Below are positions 43,526-51,623 of a DNA stretch of 64,000 bases, piece by piece. The translations under genes were made by a program, and so were the position numbers. The stretch is taken from the NCBI RefSeq assembly GCF_947503125.1, contig NZ_CANNCR010000010.1, forward strand, positions 1-64,000. The letters are read 5' to 3'. Each line of letters begins with the position of its first letter. The first letter of the stretch is position 1. Under the pieces are notes generated by a model, which searched no databases, was not told where the DNA came from, and saw only the letters and a list, made by a program, of their open reading frames with translations. The stretch comes from an uncultured Metabacillus sp. Its GTDB lineage: Bacteria > Bacillota > Bacilli > Bacillales > Bacillaceae.

Positions 43526-44380
43526 TTATTCCCCCTTTACCCCGCTTAACGCAATACTTTGAATAATGTATCGTTGTAAAAAGAGATACACGATGATGAT
43601 TGGCAAAATGCTGACGGTTGCCAAAGCCATTGTTAATCCCCCCAGGCTTGTTCCATTCTCTAAAGAGAAGCTAGCAAGATAAAGTGGAACGGTATGAAGA
43701 TCCTGGTCACTCAACACAACAAGCGGCCACATAAAATCATTCCAGCTCCATATGAAGGATAAAATGACCATCGTTGCGGCAATAGGCCCGGCAAGCGGAA
43801 GGTAGATTTGGAAAAAAGTTTTAAATTCTCCTGCTCCATCAATTTGTGCAGCTTCTCGCAATGTGTCTGGGAGTTGATCGAAAAACTGCTTGCAGAGAAA
43901 AATTAACATTCCGCTAATGATGGACGGTAAAATCAGCGGCCAATACGTATTCAATAGATTGACAGAATTAAATAACTTATATAACGGAATCAGACGAGGT
44001 TCCATAGGGATCATCAGTGTGCAAAGCACGATCAGAAACAAAATCCTTTTCCCTTTAAATTTCCCTTTTGAAAACGCGTACCCCGCTAACAGTGCAGATG
44101 AAACAGAAAGGAAGACGGAGATAACCGTGATAAATCCAGAGTTGATATAGGACTGGATTAACCGTCCATTTTCAAAAACAATTCCGTAGTTAAACGGGGA
44201 TGGATTTTCAGGTATTAGCTTTGGCGGAAACGGCATCGTCACATTTGCTGTTCGATCGAAGCCGACACTTACCATCCAAATAAATGGGGCCATAAGCAAA
44301 CAGCCGCAAATGAGCAGGAAAATAAATTTTACCGCCGTCGTTATTTGTTCCATTTTCTGATAAGAAATCTTATCGTTCAC
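43526..44380 (-). CDS. Sugar ABC transporter permease (MalG/UgpE type)
   Basis: This 284-residue membrane protein with six helices has the coupling loop EAAQIDGAGEFKTFFQIYLPLAGP. It starts with GTG at 44380 after GAGGAGG and follows the other permease by ~22 bp. With the 44403 permease it forms the import channel. There is no ATPase in the cluster, so the unit probably shares the cell's general MsmX-like ATPase. Confidence 0.92.
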   Translation of the reverse strand: MNDKISYQKMEQITTAVKFIFLLICGCLLMAPFIWMVSVGFDRTANVTMPFPPKLIPENPSPFNYGIVFENGRLIQSYINSGFITVISVFLSVSSALLAGYAFSKGKFKGKRILFLIVLCTLMIPMEPRLIPLYKLFNSVNLLNTYWPLILPSIISGMLIFLCKQFFDQLPDTLREAAQIDGAGEFKTFFQIYLPLAGPIAATMVILSFIWSWNDFMWPLVVLSDQDLHTVPLYLASFSLENGTSLGGLTMALATVSILPIIIVYLFLQRYIIQSIALSGVKGE

Positions 44381-44402
44381 AATAACCTCCTCCTCTCTTG
44401 CT

Positions 44403-45323
44403 TTATAGTTTCATATTTGAGATTTTCAAATTAATAAACGTGAAGATTAGGATGATAATGAACATGATATAGGTGGCGGCTGATGCAATCCCGAATTCAA
44501 ATCCTGTGAAGCCTCGTTCGTAAATAAAAGCCCCCATTGTTTGAATCGATCTTGCTGGACTGCCATTTGGTCCGCCTAAAACATATACTTCATTAAAACG
44601 CTGAAGAGCACCAATCCAGCCGGTTATAAGAAGAAAGGCAAAAGTGCCTGTCATATTTGGAATCGTGATAAATAACCATTGTTGAAAATTGGAGGCTCCA
44701 TCAATTCTAGCTGCTTCGTACATTTCAGGAGATATGGATTGCAGGTTTGCGATACAAATAATGATGACAAACCCGATCCAATGCCAAACAGCGAGTAAAA
44801 TGACACCCCATTTCGAAGTGGATGGGTCAGATAGCCAGCCTGGAGTAGGTAAACCAATCGATCCAAGTACATAGTTGACAATCCCCATTTCAGGGTGAAG
44901 AACAAATGCAAAGATCATGGCTGCTGCAACAATAGATGTGATATTTGGCAAGAAGTAGATAACCTTGAAGAAATTCTGTCCTTTTGATGTTGAATTAATA
45001 AGTGTGGCAAAGATAAAACCTAAAGGGATTGTAATAATGATTTGAAAGATACCGATATAGAAAGTATTCCAAACAGAATTCCAAAAAGGACCTGACGTTA
45101 AGACAGATTGAAAGTTTGCCAGTCCAATAAAGTTTTCAATTGTACCATTTGATTGATAAAAACTTAGTCGGAGCGATTCAAATACCGGATACATCATAAA
45201 CAATAAAATGCCTAAGAAGCTAGGAAGCAAAAAGAGATACCACTTAAAACTATTATTCAAGCTTTTTTGTTTTACTAAGTTTATCTCGATCTCTGTCGTT
45301 AATTCAGGATTGCTTTTGGCCAT
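44403..45323 (-). CDS. Sugar ABC transporter permease (MalF/UgpA type)
   Basis: This 306-residue membrane protein has six helices and the coupling loop EAARIDGASNFQQWLFITIPNMTGT. It is the first gene of the transport operon, started at ATG 45323 after AAAGGAGAATAAG. A cre-like site in the upstream region (45395) suggests catabolite repression. The AraC regulator at 45481 is encoded just upstream on the same strand and probably activates it. Confidence 0.92.
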   Translation of the reverse strand: MAKSNPELTTEIEINLVKQKSLNNSFKWYLFLLPSFLGILLFMMYPVFESLRLSFYQSNGTIENFIGLANFQSVLTSGPFWNSVWNTFYIGIFQIIITIPLGFIFATLINSTSKGQNFFKVIYFLPNITSIVAAAMIFAFVLHPEMGIVNYVLGSIGLPTPGWLSDPSTSKWGVILLAVWHWIGFVIIICIANLQSISPEMYEAARIDGASNFQQWLFITIPNMTGTFAFLLITGWIGALQRFNEVYVLGGPNGSPARSIQTMGAFIYERGFTGFEFGIASAATYIMFIIILIFTFINLKISNMKL

Positions 45324-45394
45324 CTTATTCTCCTTTCCATTAAAAGCAAAATTTGTATTGATGTCATCTTCCTCCTACTTACATTCAATGATAA

Positions 45395-45408
45395 TGATAA
45401 CGCTTACA
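45395..45408 (-). promoter_or_regulatory. cre-like site upstream of the sugar ABC operon
   Basis: On the minus strand TGTAAGCGTTATCA matches the cre consensus TGWAANCGNTNWCA at all defined positions. It lies ~75 bp ahead of the first permease gene and implies CcpA control. Confidence 0.62.
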
Positions 45409-45480
45409 GTTGTAAGTGCCTGTAAATATGTAATGATACGTTTACATACTACTCTCTTTTCCCTCATGTTAAATCGCAAA

Positions 45481-46380
45481 TTAGCGAGATTCAATTTGGC
45501 GTGATTGGAAATCAATTGCTTTCAAATTTCGATACTCACTTGGTGTAATTTTGACTTGTTTTCGAAAGAATCGACTAAAATGGGATAAATTTTCAAAGCC
45601 TGATTCTAACGCAACCTCTAAAATGGATTTCTCGGGATGCATTTCTAATAAATATTTTGCCCGATTGATTCTGCAGCACATGAGATATTGCATAATCGTA
45701 TATCCTGTTACATCCTTAAAAATCCTTGACATATAATATTTGCTAATATTCAAATTATCAGCAATGTGATCTAACGTAATATTGCTTTCAAGATGTTGTT
45801 CAATCCATTTTGCAATCCGGTTAGCATGACTTGCTTTCTCCGATTTTACAGTGGGTATTTTTACTAGTCTTAGTTTACTTAGTTCATAGATTTTAAATAA
45901 AAGCTGAACGAGCAGTGCTGAAACCTCTCCCTCTAAGAGGCGAATCTCAAAATTGGAAGAATTGGTATTTTTATAGGATGCATTTAATGCGGCAATCCTT
46001 TTCATTAAATCTTCTATTTCAACAAGCCTTGCTTTCTCACCCCCTCTAAACAAACTGTTGCTTAGCATTTGAAAAGGATTTAATAACTCTGGAACTTTTA
46101 GGCTGCATAAAATCGGTCGAACCCATTCTGCTGAAAATTCAATCACACTTCGTTCATATAGCTTTCCAAGCTCAGGGTTTGCCCGATGTAAGGTTAACCC
46201 ATTCATGATGATAATGTCGTTTTCTTGCAAATAATGAATGTGATCACCGATTAGATACTTGCAGTTTCCGCTATGGAAATAGTAGATTTCATAGCGTTCA
46301 TGTGAATGGTAGGTAAATTCGTCTTTTGAGGAAACTTCGTTTTTAATTCGGTAACTAGCACGTATATTCCCGTCATTCAT
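45481..46380 (-). CDS. AraC-family regulator
   Basis: This 299-residue regulator has an N-terminal cupin (HSHERYEIYYFHSGNCKYLIGDHIHYLQENDIIIMNG) and C-terminal double helix-turn-helix (ITLDHIADNLNISKYYMSRIFKDVTGYTIMQYLMCCRINRAKYLLEMHPEKSILEVALESGFENLSHFSRFF). It sits between the sugar isomerase-like gene and the ABC transporter, all on the minus strand, and probably regulates them. Confidence 0.9.
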   Translation of the reverse strand: MNDGNIRASYRIKNEVSSKDEFTYHSHERYEIYYFHSGNCKYLIGDHIHYLQENDIIIMNGLTLHRANPELGKLYERSVIEFSAEWVRPILCSLKVPELLNPFQMLSNSLFRGGEKARLVEIEDLMKRIAALNASYKNTNSSNFEIRLLEGEVSALLVQLLFKIYELSKLRLVKIPTVKSEKASHANRIAKWIEQHLESNITLDHIADNLNISKYYMSRIFKDVTGYTIMQYLMCCRINRAKYLLEMHPEKSILEVALESGFENLSHFSRFFRKQVKITPSEYRNLKAIDFQSRQIESR

Positions 46381-46465
46381 AACTCACCCTCCTCGAAACT
46401 TATCTTTGAAACGATCAGGAAAACCAAAAAAGGAGTAACTGATTATACTGAAATTTCACATGATT

Positions 46466-47227
46466 TTATTCAAACAGTTTTTGTAAAAAATGTCTGGTTT
46501 GAAAGATTTCTGTTTCAAAGTCTTTCCAATTGCATTCAATAGAGACCAAGCCGTCATAATTGGCTTGCTTTAAACAATGAACAAACGTTTCATAAGGATA
46601 CTTACCTGTTCCTGGAGCAAATCTGTTTGTATCGGCAACATGAATATGTTTGAGATGATCCTTAGCTGTAAAAAGATGTTCAATTGGTTCTTTTTCTTCA
46701 TCCATATGATAGGAATCAGCCAGCACCTGTATAGAGTCTCGGTTCACTTTTTTAGCGATTTCTACAGCTTCTGGAACACTATTAATCATGTTGCTTTCCT
46801 TTCGATTCAATGGTTCAATCACAATCGTAATCCCTAAAGGGTCCGCGTAATCGGCTACCATATCTAGAAACATTAAGATTTGTTCCTCACCTTTCTCACG
46901 GGAAAAGGACTCTGGCATAGACCGGGATCTGCCGCTTCCGAATACAACTGTTCTAGCACCGATTTGTTTTACCCTTGAGAGTGCTTTCTCAACATAACTT
47001 TCAACAGCTCCATGATTAATTTCATTTCCGACAATTTTTAGGTTTCCTGGTAAAAAAATATTACAGGCTTCAACAGGTAATGAACTTTGTTTATATCTAT
47101 TTAAAATCTTTTCATAATCACCATCATTGTCAGGTACTAAAGAGACAACTGTACATTCTAAAAAGTCAAAACCGGCTTCTTTCACAATGGCTGAATGGTT
47201 TATATCTGTACAACACCCAAATCTCAT
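46466..47227 (-). CDS. Sugar phosphate isomerase/epimerase (xylose isomerase-like TIM barrel)
   Basis: This 253-residue protein is of the AP-endonuclease-2/xylose-isomerase-like fold. Metal-binding and catalytic blocks are visible: ITIVIEPLNRKESNMINSV (Glu), VLADSYHMDEEKE (Asp, His), HIHVADTNRFAPGTGKYPYE (His) and VSIECNWKD (Glu). Such enzymes isomerise or epimerise sugars and keto-sugars. It is the most upstream gene of the carbohydrate unit that runs to the DUF2264 gene and probably processes the released monosaccharide. Confidence 0.88.
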   Translation of the reverse strand: MRFGCCTDINHSAIVKEAGFDFLECTVVSLVPDNDGDYEKILNRYKQSSLPVEACNIFLPGNLKIVGNEINHGAVESYVEKALSRVKQIGARTVVFGSGRSRSMPESFSREKGEEQILMFLDMVADYADPLGITIVIEPLNRKESNMINSVPEAVEIAKKVNRDSIQVLADSYHMDEEKEPIEHLFTAKDHLKHIHVADTNRFAPGTGKYPYETFVHCLKQANYDGLVSIECNWKDFETEIFQTRHFLQKLFE

Positions 47228-47534
47228 TTTTTCACTTCCTTAAATAGATAACTGCTTTTTGAATACTTATTTTCTAAGTCCTAAAAAGGGTTAAGTTACA
47301 TTTTTCAAAAGGATTTATTTTGAGCATGAAAACTCTTACCCTAATCATAGAGAAAATTCCGCTACATTTCTTTATCCATGTTGCTCTGATAGAAGGAAAG
47401 TTTTGCTTAAATTGCTATAGTCATCAAGGGCAGGTTGAAAATCTAATTTATTTTACTATAAATATATAGGGGAATCTTTCCTCGTATCAATAGTAGCAAA
47501 TAAAGAGTAAGTTTAATTTAGGTTAAATTTTAAA
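47228..47534. other. Intergenic region, no gene seen
   Basis: About 300 bp of AT-rich sequence upstream of the isomerase gene. It should carry the promoter of the carbohydrate genes, but I found no clear boxes or operators. Confidence 0.4.
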
Positions 47535-47595
47535 CAAAAAAAGATGTAGCCGCGGCAACAGTTCAAAAACTGATAGCTGTACCGAGGCTACTTCC
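47535..47595 (-). terminator. Terminator of the FMN reductase gene
   Basis: Read on the minus strand, GTAGCC...GGCTAC arms with an inner CAGTT/AACTG stem are followed by CTTTTTTT. It lies directly after the reductase stop codon. Confidence 0.75.
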
Positions 47596-47626
47596 TTCTA
47601 GTTTTTCATTTAATTTTTACCAAAAA

Positions 47627-48175
47627 CTATACACGAATTGTTTTTAAGGCAGCAGACCATTTAATCACTTGGTCCAACATTCCGTTTATATTATTAAGGT
47701 GGAGCTCAGTAGGCTTAAATTGGTTAAAGTTTTGAAAGTCGGTAAAGATAGATAACGTTGGGTGGATTTGAACGTCCGCAACATGCAGTTCTCCTAATAT
47801 TCCACGTGAATGTTCTGCAGCCCGTGCTCCTCCCGTTGAACCGTAGCTTACGATGCCTGCTGCTTTATCATTCCATTCTGTTCGAATTAGATCAAGTGCA
47901 TTTTTTAATACACCTGAGATGCTGTGATTATATTCAGCTGTGACAAACACAAATCCATCTAGGCTATTAATTTTCTCTGACCAGGCTCTCACTTGTTTTT
48001 CCCCTCCTGATTCTCCTAAAAAAGGTAACTTGAAATCTGCTAAATCAACGATTTCATAATATGCATCCCCGCGTTTGTCAGCAATTTCTTTTACCCAATT
48101 TCCTACTTGAGGACTTACCCGCCCTGGGCGTGTACTTCCTAAAATAATCCCAATTCTCAATGCTTCATTTTTCAT
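47627..48175 (-). CDS. NADPH-dependent FMN reductase family protein
   Basis: This ~182-residue flavodoxin-like protein has the FMN-phosphate loop GIILGSTRPGRVSPQVGNW and the conserved VTAEYNHSISGVLKNALDLI. These enzymes reduce FMN, quinones or azo compounds with NAD(P)H. I start it at ATG 48175 (MKNEALRIGIILG...) with GAGGGAAG upstream; the ORF can be extended to 48232 but without a ribosome-binding site. It is the gene after the MFS exporter and may share its transcript. Confidence 0.87.
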   Translation of the reverse strand: MKNEALRIGIILGSTRPGRVSPQVGNWVKEIADKRGDAYYEIVDLADFKLPFLGESGGEKQVRAWSEKINSLDGFVFVTAEYNHSISGVLKNALDLIRTEWNDKAAGIVSYGSTGGARAAEHSRGILGELHVADVQIHPTLSIFTDFQNFNQFKPTELHLNNINGMLDQVIKWSAALKTIRV

Positions 48176-48294
48176 CATACTTCCCTCGCTATTCATAAAA
48201 GTTTTTTTAAGGATATAAGTAACCATCTGCACTATTTTTATTTACATGAATAGGCTGCATCACATCCTTTCATTTTTTATAGTGGAAAATTGCA

Positions 48295-49680
48295 CTATGC
48301 TTTTAACCTAGTATTTAATTGAACTTTGTTTCTATATCCCTTGACAAGCAGAAAATAATAGAGCAAGAGAATTCCTGCATGCAAGATAAACAATACAAAA
48401 TATATGTTGCTGTATATAAAACTAGACGAGTTAGATACAAGAGGATTGATATGGTTATTTGCTCCGATATCAACGATCTTTGCATAAATTCCTGTTGCTA
48501 TACTGGCGGAAATGAAATTTGACATCGATAAAAGCCCCATTCCTACTCCTGTTTGCTCCTTCGGCAAGATAAATGAAACGAAAAGTGTCATCGCGATCAT
48601 CATAAAAGTTTGCCCGACATTTCCTGAAATCAGAAAGCCAGCGATCCATATCGGAGAACTTTCGGTGAAAGTAAAAAGTAACATAAAACAAATGATTAAC
48701 AACCCTGAAGTAATAAAAAACAAAAAGGAAGCCCCTTTTTTATCTGCGAGCTTTCCACCCTTTCGTCCAAATACTGCTGAAGCAACAGCTGCAGGAACGA
48801 GCACAAAGCCAATCCAGTTTGAAGACAAGTTCTGCACATTAGAAAGAAGTAACGGGCTAAGAAAATATAATGAATAACCAATCGAATTGATCAGAAAGAA
48901 TAGAACTAAACTAAATGTATATTGTTTGTTTTTAAAGAGCTTAGGCTGTACGAATGGATCAGATGCTTTATGAATCCGCGCAATGAAGAGTATCAGGAGA
49001 GGTAAGCTTCCGACTAGTAAGAACCAAGAACCATTTGAAACACCCAATAGTAGCATAACAACGGTTCCACCAAGACTTGCACATCCAATCCAATCGAAGC
49101 CTCCACCTTCACCTACCTCATCTCCGAGGTATTTTCGATAAAAAGGAAGGACAAGCAAGATAAGGAGCGTGATACTGAATAACCAACGCCAATGTGCTAT
49201 GCTAATAATGAGAGCTGAAATAATGGGACCGATCGCTGTTCCGATTGCCAAACCTGATGCGGCCATTCCAGAAGCATATCCCCTATTTTTTGGAGGAAAA
49301 TATCGAATGGGTATAATCATGGCTGTAGCGGGGATAGCGGCAGCTCCCATTGCCTGCAGACATCTTGCAACAAGGATGAGCCAGAAAGTTTGCGAGACAA
49401 GACCAAGCAGTGATCCTCCTGCAAACAACAACAGTCCAACGGTCAATAAATTTTTTAATTTGTACAGGTCAGCGAGCTTCCCGTAAGTCACTGCTCCTAT
49501 CGCATAAATCAGACCATAAGCAGAAGAGATCCAACTTACTTCTGAGATACTTAACTCAAATTCCTCACTTATTTGAGGAAGGACAATGTTGAAAATGGTA
49601 CCACTCATTGCTGAAAAAATAAGAGTAACCATTAGTAAAAAGATTAGTTTCTGGTTATTAGCCGTTATTTTCGTTTCCAT
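48295..49680 (-). CDS. MFS drug exporter (DHA2/Tet-like)
   Basis: This 461-residue, 14-helix major facilitator has LPQISEEFELSISEVSWISSAYGLIYAIGAVTYGKLADLYKLKN (motif A) and GPIISALI (motif C), as in Tet(K)/Tet(L)- and QacA-type drug/proton antiporters. It is preceded by the operator at 49707-49726 and the TetR regulator gene. So it is probably a regulated exporter of a toxic compound; the ligand cannot be predicted. Confidence 0.88.
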   Translation of the reverse strand: METKITANNQKLIFLLMVTLIFSAMSGTIFNIVLPQISEEFELSISEVSWISSAYGLIYAIGAVTYGKLADLYKLKNLLTVGLLLFAGGSLLGLVSQTFWLILVARCLQAMGAAAIPATAMIIPIRYFPPKNRGYASGMAASGLAIGTAIGPIISALIISIAHWRWLFSITLLILLVLPFYRKYLGDEVGEGGGFDWIGCASLGGTVVMLLLGVSNGSWFLLVGSLPLLILFIARIHKASDPFVQPKLFKNKQYTFSLVLFFLINSIGYSLYFLSPLLLSNVQNLSSNWIGFVLVPAAVASAVFGRKGGKLADKKGASFLFFITSGLLIICFMLLFTFTESSPIWIAGFLISGNVGQTFMMIAMTLFVSFILPKEQTGVGMGLLSMSNFISASIATGIYAKIVDIGANNHINPLVSNSSSFIYSNIYFVLFILHAGILLLYYFLLVKGYRNKVQLNTRLKA

Positions 49681-49706
49681 TATAAACCTCCATATTTAAA
49701 ATAGGT

Positions 49707-49726
49707 ATGTCAGTACTGACTGACAT
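49707..49726. promoter_or_regulatory. TetR operator O2 in front of the MFS gene
   Basis: ATGTCAGT and ACTGACAT are inverted half-sites around a 4-bp ACTG centre. The 20-bp layout and half-site ATGWCAGT are the same as in the operator at 50412. It lies between the tetR stop and the MFS start. Confidence 0.75.
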
Positions 49727-49733
49727 TCTGTGC

Positions 49734-49762
49734 AAATAAAAACTAGGGAGTTAAAGCCCTAG
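49734..49762 (-). terminator. Terminator overlapping the tetR stop codon
   Basis: On the minus strand CTAGGG (49762-49757) pairs with CCCTAG (49748-49743), followed by TTTTTATTT. The right arm contains the stop codon of tetR. So tetR and the MFS gene are probably separate transcripts. Confidence 0.65.
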
Positions 49763-50336
49763 CAAAGAGTTGAACACTCTCTTTGATAAACTCATCAAGT
49801 GATACCGTAGTAAAGCTTGATGAGTCATCTAATTTATTCATAAAAGCACCAAAGTTCATAAACATGAATGAAAGGGCCTGCACATCTGCCTTTGTTTGAA
49901 TCATCTTTCTTTTTTCCTGCATTTGGGAAAAATATTCCGTCAGAATGTCCAGAAATTGTTTCGGATGTTCTTGGGTTTTTTCCAAGAACCCAGGTGGTAA
50001 ATTTCCAGCCTCTTTAATGCTGATTTGGATCATTTTTCGGTTGCGATTCATCAGTTCATGGTATTTGCGACTGATCAAAAGCAAATCAGTTTGGAGATCC
50101 CAGACCAACTTTTCGCTATAAAGTGTCTTCATCTCTTCTGAATAATGAAATCGATTAAAGGCAGTTTCAAGCAGATTTTGTTTACTTCCAAAATGACGGA
50201 ATAATGTTTTTTCACTAAAACCAGCTTCTTCCGCAATCTCCTTTGTTGTTACACTATTGTAGCCTTTTTCTGAAATTAAATTGATTGCTGTAATCATCAT
50301 TTTGTCTGAATTGCTTAGCTTTTGCTGGCTTTCCAT
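49743..50336 (-). CDS. TetR-family transcriptional regulator
   Basis: This 197-residue repressor has the N-terminal TetR helix-turn-helix (ITAINLISEKGYNSVTTKEIAEEAGFSEKTLFRHFGSKQNLLETAF) and a divergent C-terminal ligand domain. The 20-bp operators at 50412 (over its own start of transcription) and 49707 (before the MFS exporter) imply that it represses itself and the exporter until a ligand releases it. Confidence 0.92.
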   Translation of the reverse strand: MESQQKLSNSDKMMITAINLISEKGYNSVTTKEIAEEAGFSEKTLFRHFGSKQNLLETAFNRFHYSEEMKTLYSEKLVWDLQTDLLLISRKYHELMNRNRKMIQISIKEAGNLPPGFLEKTQEHPKQFLDILTEYFSQMQEKRKMIQTKADVQALSFMFMNFGAFMNKLDDSSSFTTVSLDEFIKESVQLFARALTP

Positions 50337-50411
50337 ATTCTCACCCTTAATGTATAAACTTTATCTCTATTTTAATTAGCAGAATAACCCTACTAATAAG
50401 GGGCTTGCTTT

Positions 50412-50431
50412 ATGACAGTGATCACTGTCAT
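50412..50431. promoter_or_regulatory. TetR operator O1, perfect 20-bp palindrome
   Basis: ATGACAGTGATCACTGTCAT is a perfect palindrome. It sits 4 bp downstream of the -10 of the tetR promoter, so it covers the transcription start. Confidence 0.82.
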
Positions 50432-50435
50432 TTTT

Positions 50436-50464
50436 ATCATATGATGGATGTTAATTATTGTCAA
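50436..50464 (-). promoter_or_regulatory. Sigma-A promoter of tetR
   Basis: On the minus strand TTGACA (50464-50459), 17 bp and TATGAT (50441-50436) form a strong promoter immediately ahead of operator O1. Confidence 0.75.
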
Positions 50465-50496
50465 TCTTTTTATTGGAATTTTTTTAACAGGACATG

Positions 50497-50892
50497 TTAA
50501 TTATGTTTCCTCCACACTCCGCCATGACAAGCAGTGAAGCCGCATGATTCGTAAAATTTCAAGTGTTTCGAGTTAAAAGTCAAGGTAACAATTTCTATTC
50601 CAAATCGTTCAGCTTCGTTCAATAGCTGTTTTACTAACTTAACACCAATTCCTTGCTTTTGATAATCAGGATGTACGAGAATGTCCTCCATATAGCCATG
50701 CTGTAAGCCCATCCCTGAAATATATCCAAATCCAATCAGTCTTTCTTCTTCATTTCGTACTCCTGCCCAGAAATTGCAGTGTTTAAATAATATAGGATAG
50801 TCTTCATCACGTCTTTCCCAGCCAATCACTTCCCTTAAATCTGGGACTTCATGATTAGCAATGAAAGGATTTATTTTTATCAAATATCTCAC
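50497..50892 (-). CDS. GNAT-family N-acetyltransferase
   Basis: This ~131-residue acetyltransferase has the acetyl-CoA motif MEDILVHPDYQKQGIGVKLVKQLL and a C-terminal FYESCGFTACHGGVWRKH. I prefer the GTG at 50892 as start (MRYLIKINPF...) since GGAGAGAGAAGA lies upstream; the first codon of the frame is at 50913. The acceptor substrate is not predictable. It is separated from the kinase-like gene by ~80 bp. Confidence 0.87.
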   Translation of the reverse strand: MRYLIKINPFIANHEVPDLREVIGWERRDEDYPILFKHCNFWAGVRNEEERLIGFGYISGMGLQHGYMEDILVHPDYQKQGIGVKLVKQLLNEAERFGIEIVTLTFNSKHLKFYESCGFTACHGGVWRKHN

Positions 50893-50970
50893 TCTTCTCT
50901 CTCCCAAAATCAAAATTTATGAAACTGCAAATATTTTAGAGCTTGGATTATTCATTCGGAGGAAAATCAT

Positions 50971-51468
50971 TTATTCAGCATATTTTGTAACCCATTCTTT
51001 TATTTTAAGAGCAACTTCATTTATAGGAGTATATGTTGTTTCGATTGTCGGCATTATGGGGTCAAAAGCTTCATCTGCATTTTCGATTAGCCATTTTGCA
51101 AAGTCTTTGTGCTCCTGTATAAGTTCCGTTGACCAGCCTCTGTCACGCAAACGTTTTTCACGGGTCTGATCATCACAATGAAGGTTTACATAATAAATCT
51201 TACTAAATTCTTGAAAATCATCGCATTTTTCTACCTCCCAAGGCAGCATGGTTCCGCATAATACTGTCATTCGTTGACTTTTAGCGATGTGACTTGCAAC
51301 CTTTACCCAGATATTTTTAAGCTTTTGCCAGTCTTCGACATCATGTTGTATTACATCAATATCAAACACATCTAAATCCTCTAACAACTCACGAATATAG
51401 GGTACGACTGTGCTTTTCCCAGTACCGCTTGCTCCAGTAACAATAAATAGTGGTAATTTTTTATCCAT
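50971..51468 (-). CDS. P-loop nucleoside/nucleotide kinase-like protein
   Basis: This ~165-residue protein has a Walker A GASGTGKST near the N-terminus (LFIVTGASGTGKSTVVPYI) and a lid-like segment with RDRGWS, so it is an AAA/zeta-toxin/kinase-type P-loop NTPase. I start it at ATG 51468 (MDKKLPLF...) after GGAGTGATC; the earlier ATG at 51507 is less likely. Substrate unknown. Confidence 0.8.
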   Translation of the reverse strand: MDKKLPLFIVTGASGTGKSTVVPYIRELLEDLDVFDIDVIQHDVEDWQKLKNIWVKVASHIAKSQRMTVLCGTMLPWEVEKCDDFQEFSKIYYVNLHCDDQTREKRLRDRGWSTELIQEHKDFAKWLIENADEAFDPIMPTIETTYTPINEVALKIKEWVTKYAE

Positions 51469-51623
51469 AATGATCACTCCATAAGATAGTAGAATCATCT
51501 TTTTCATGCTATGTCTTTATATCTTATTACTTTTGTTACCATGGACATTGTCCTGTAATCTCTGAAAGAATTTTCTTTTTCTTACTAAAAGAAAAGGATT
51601 GCCGCAGCAATCCCAATCATCAT

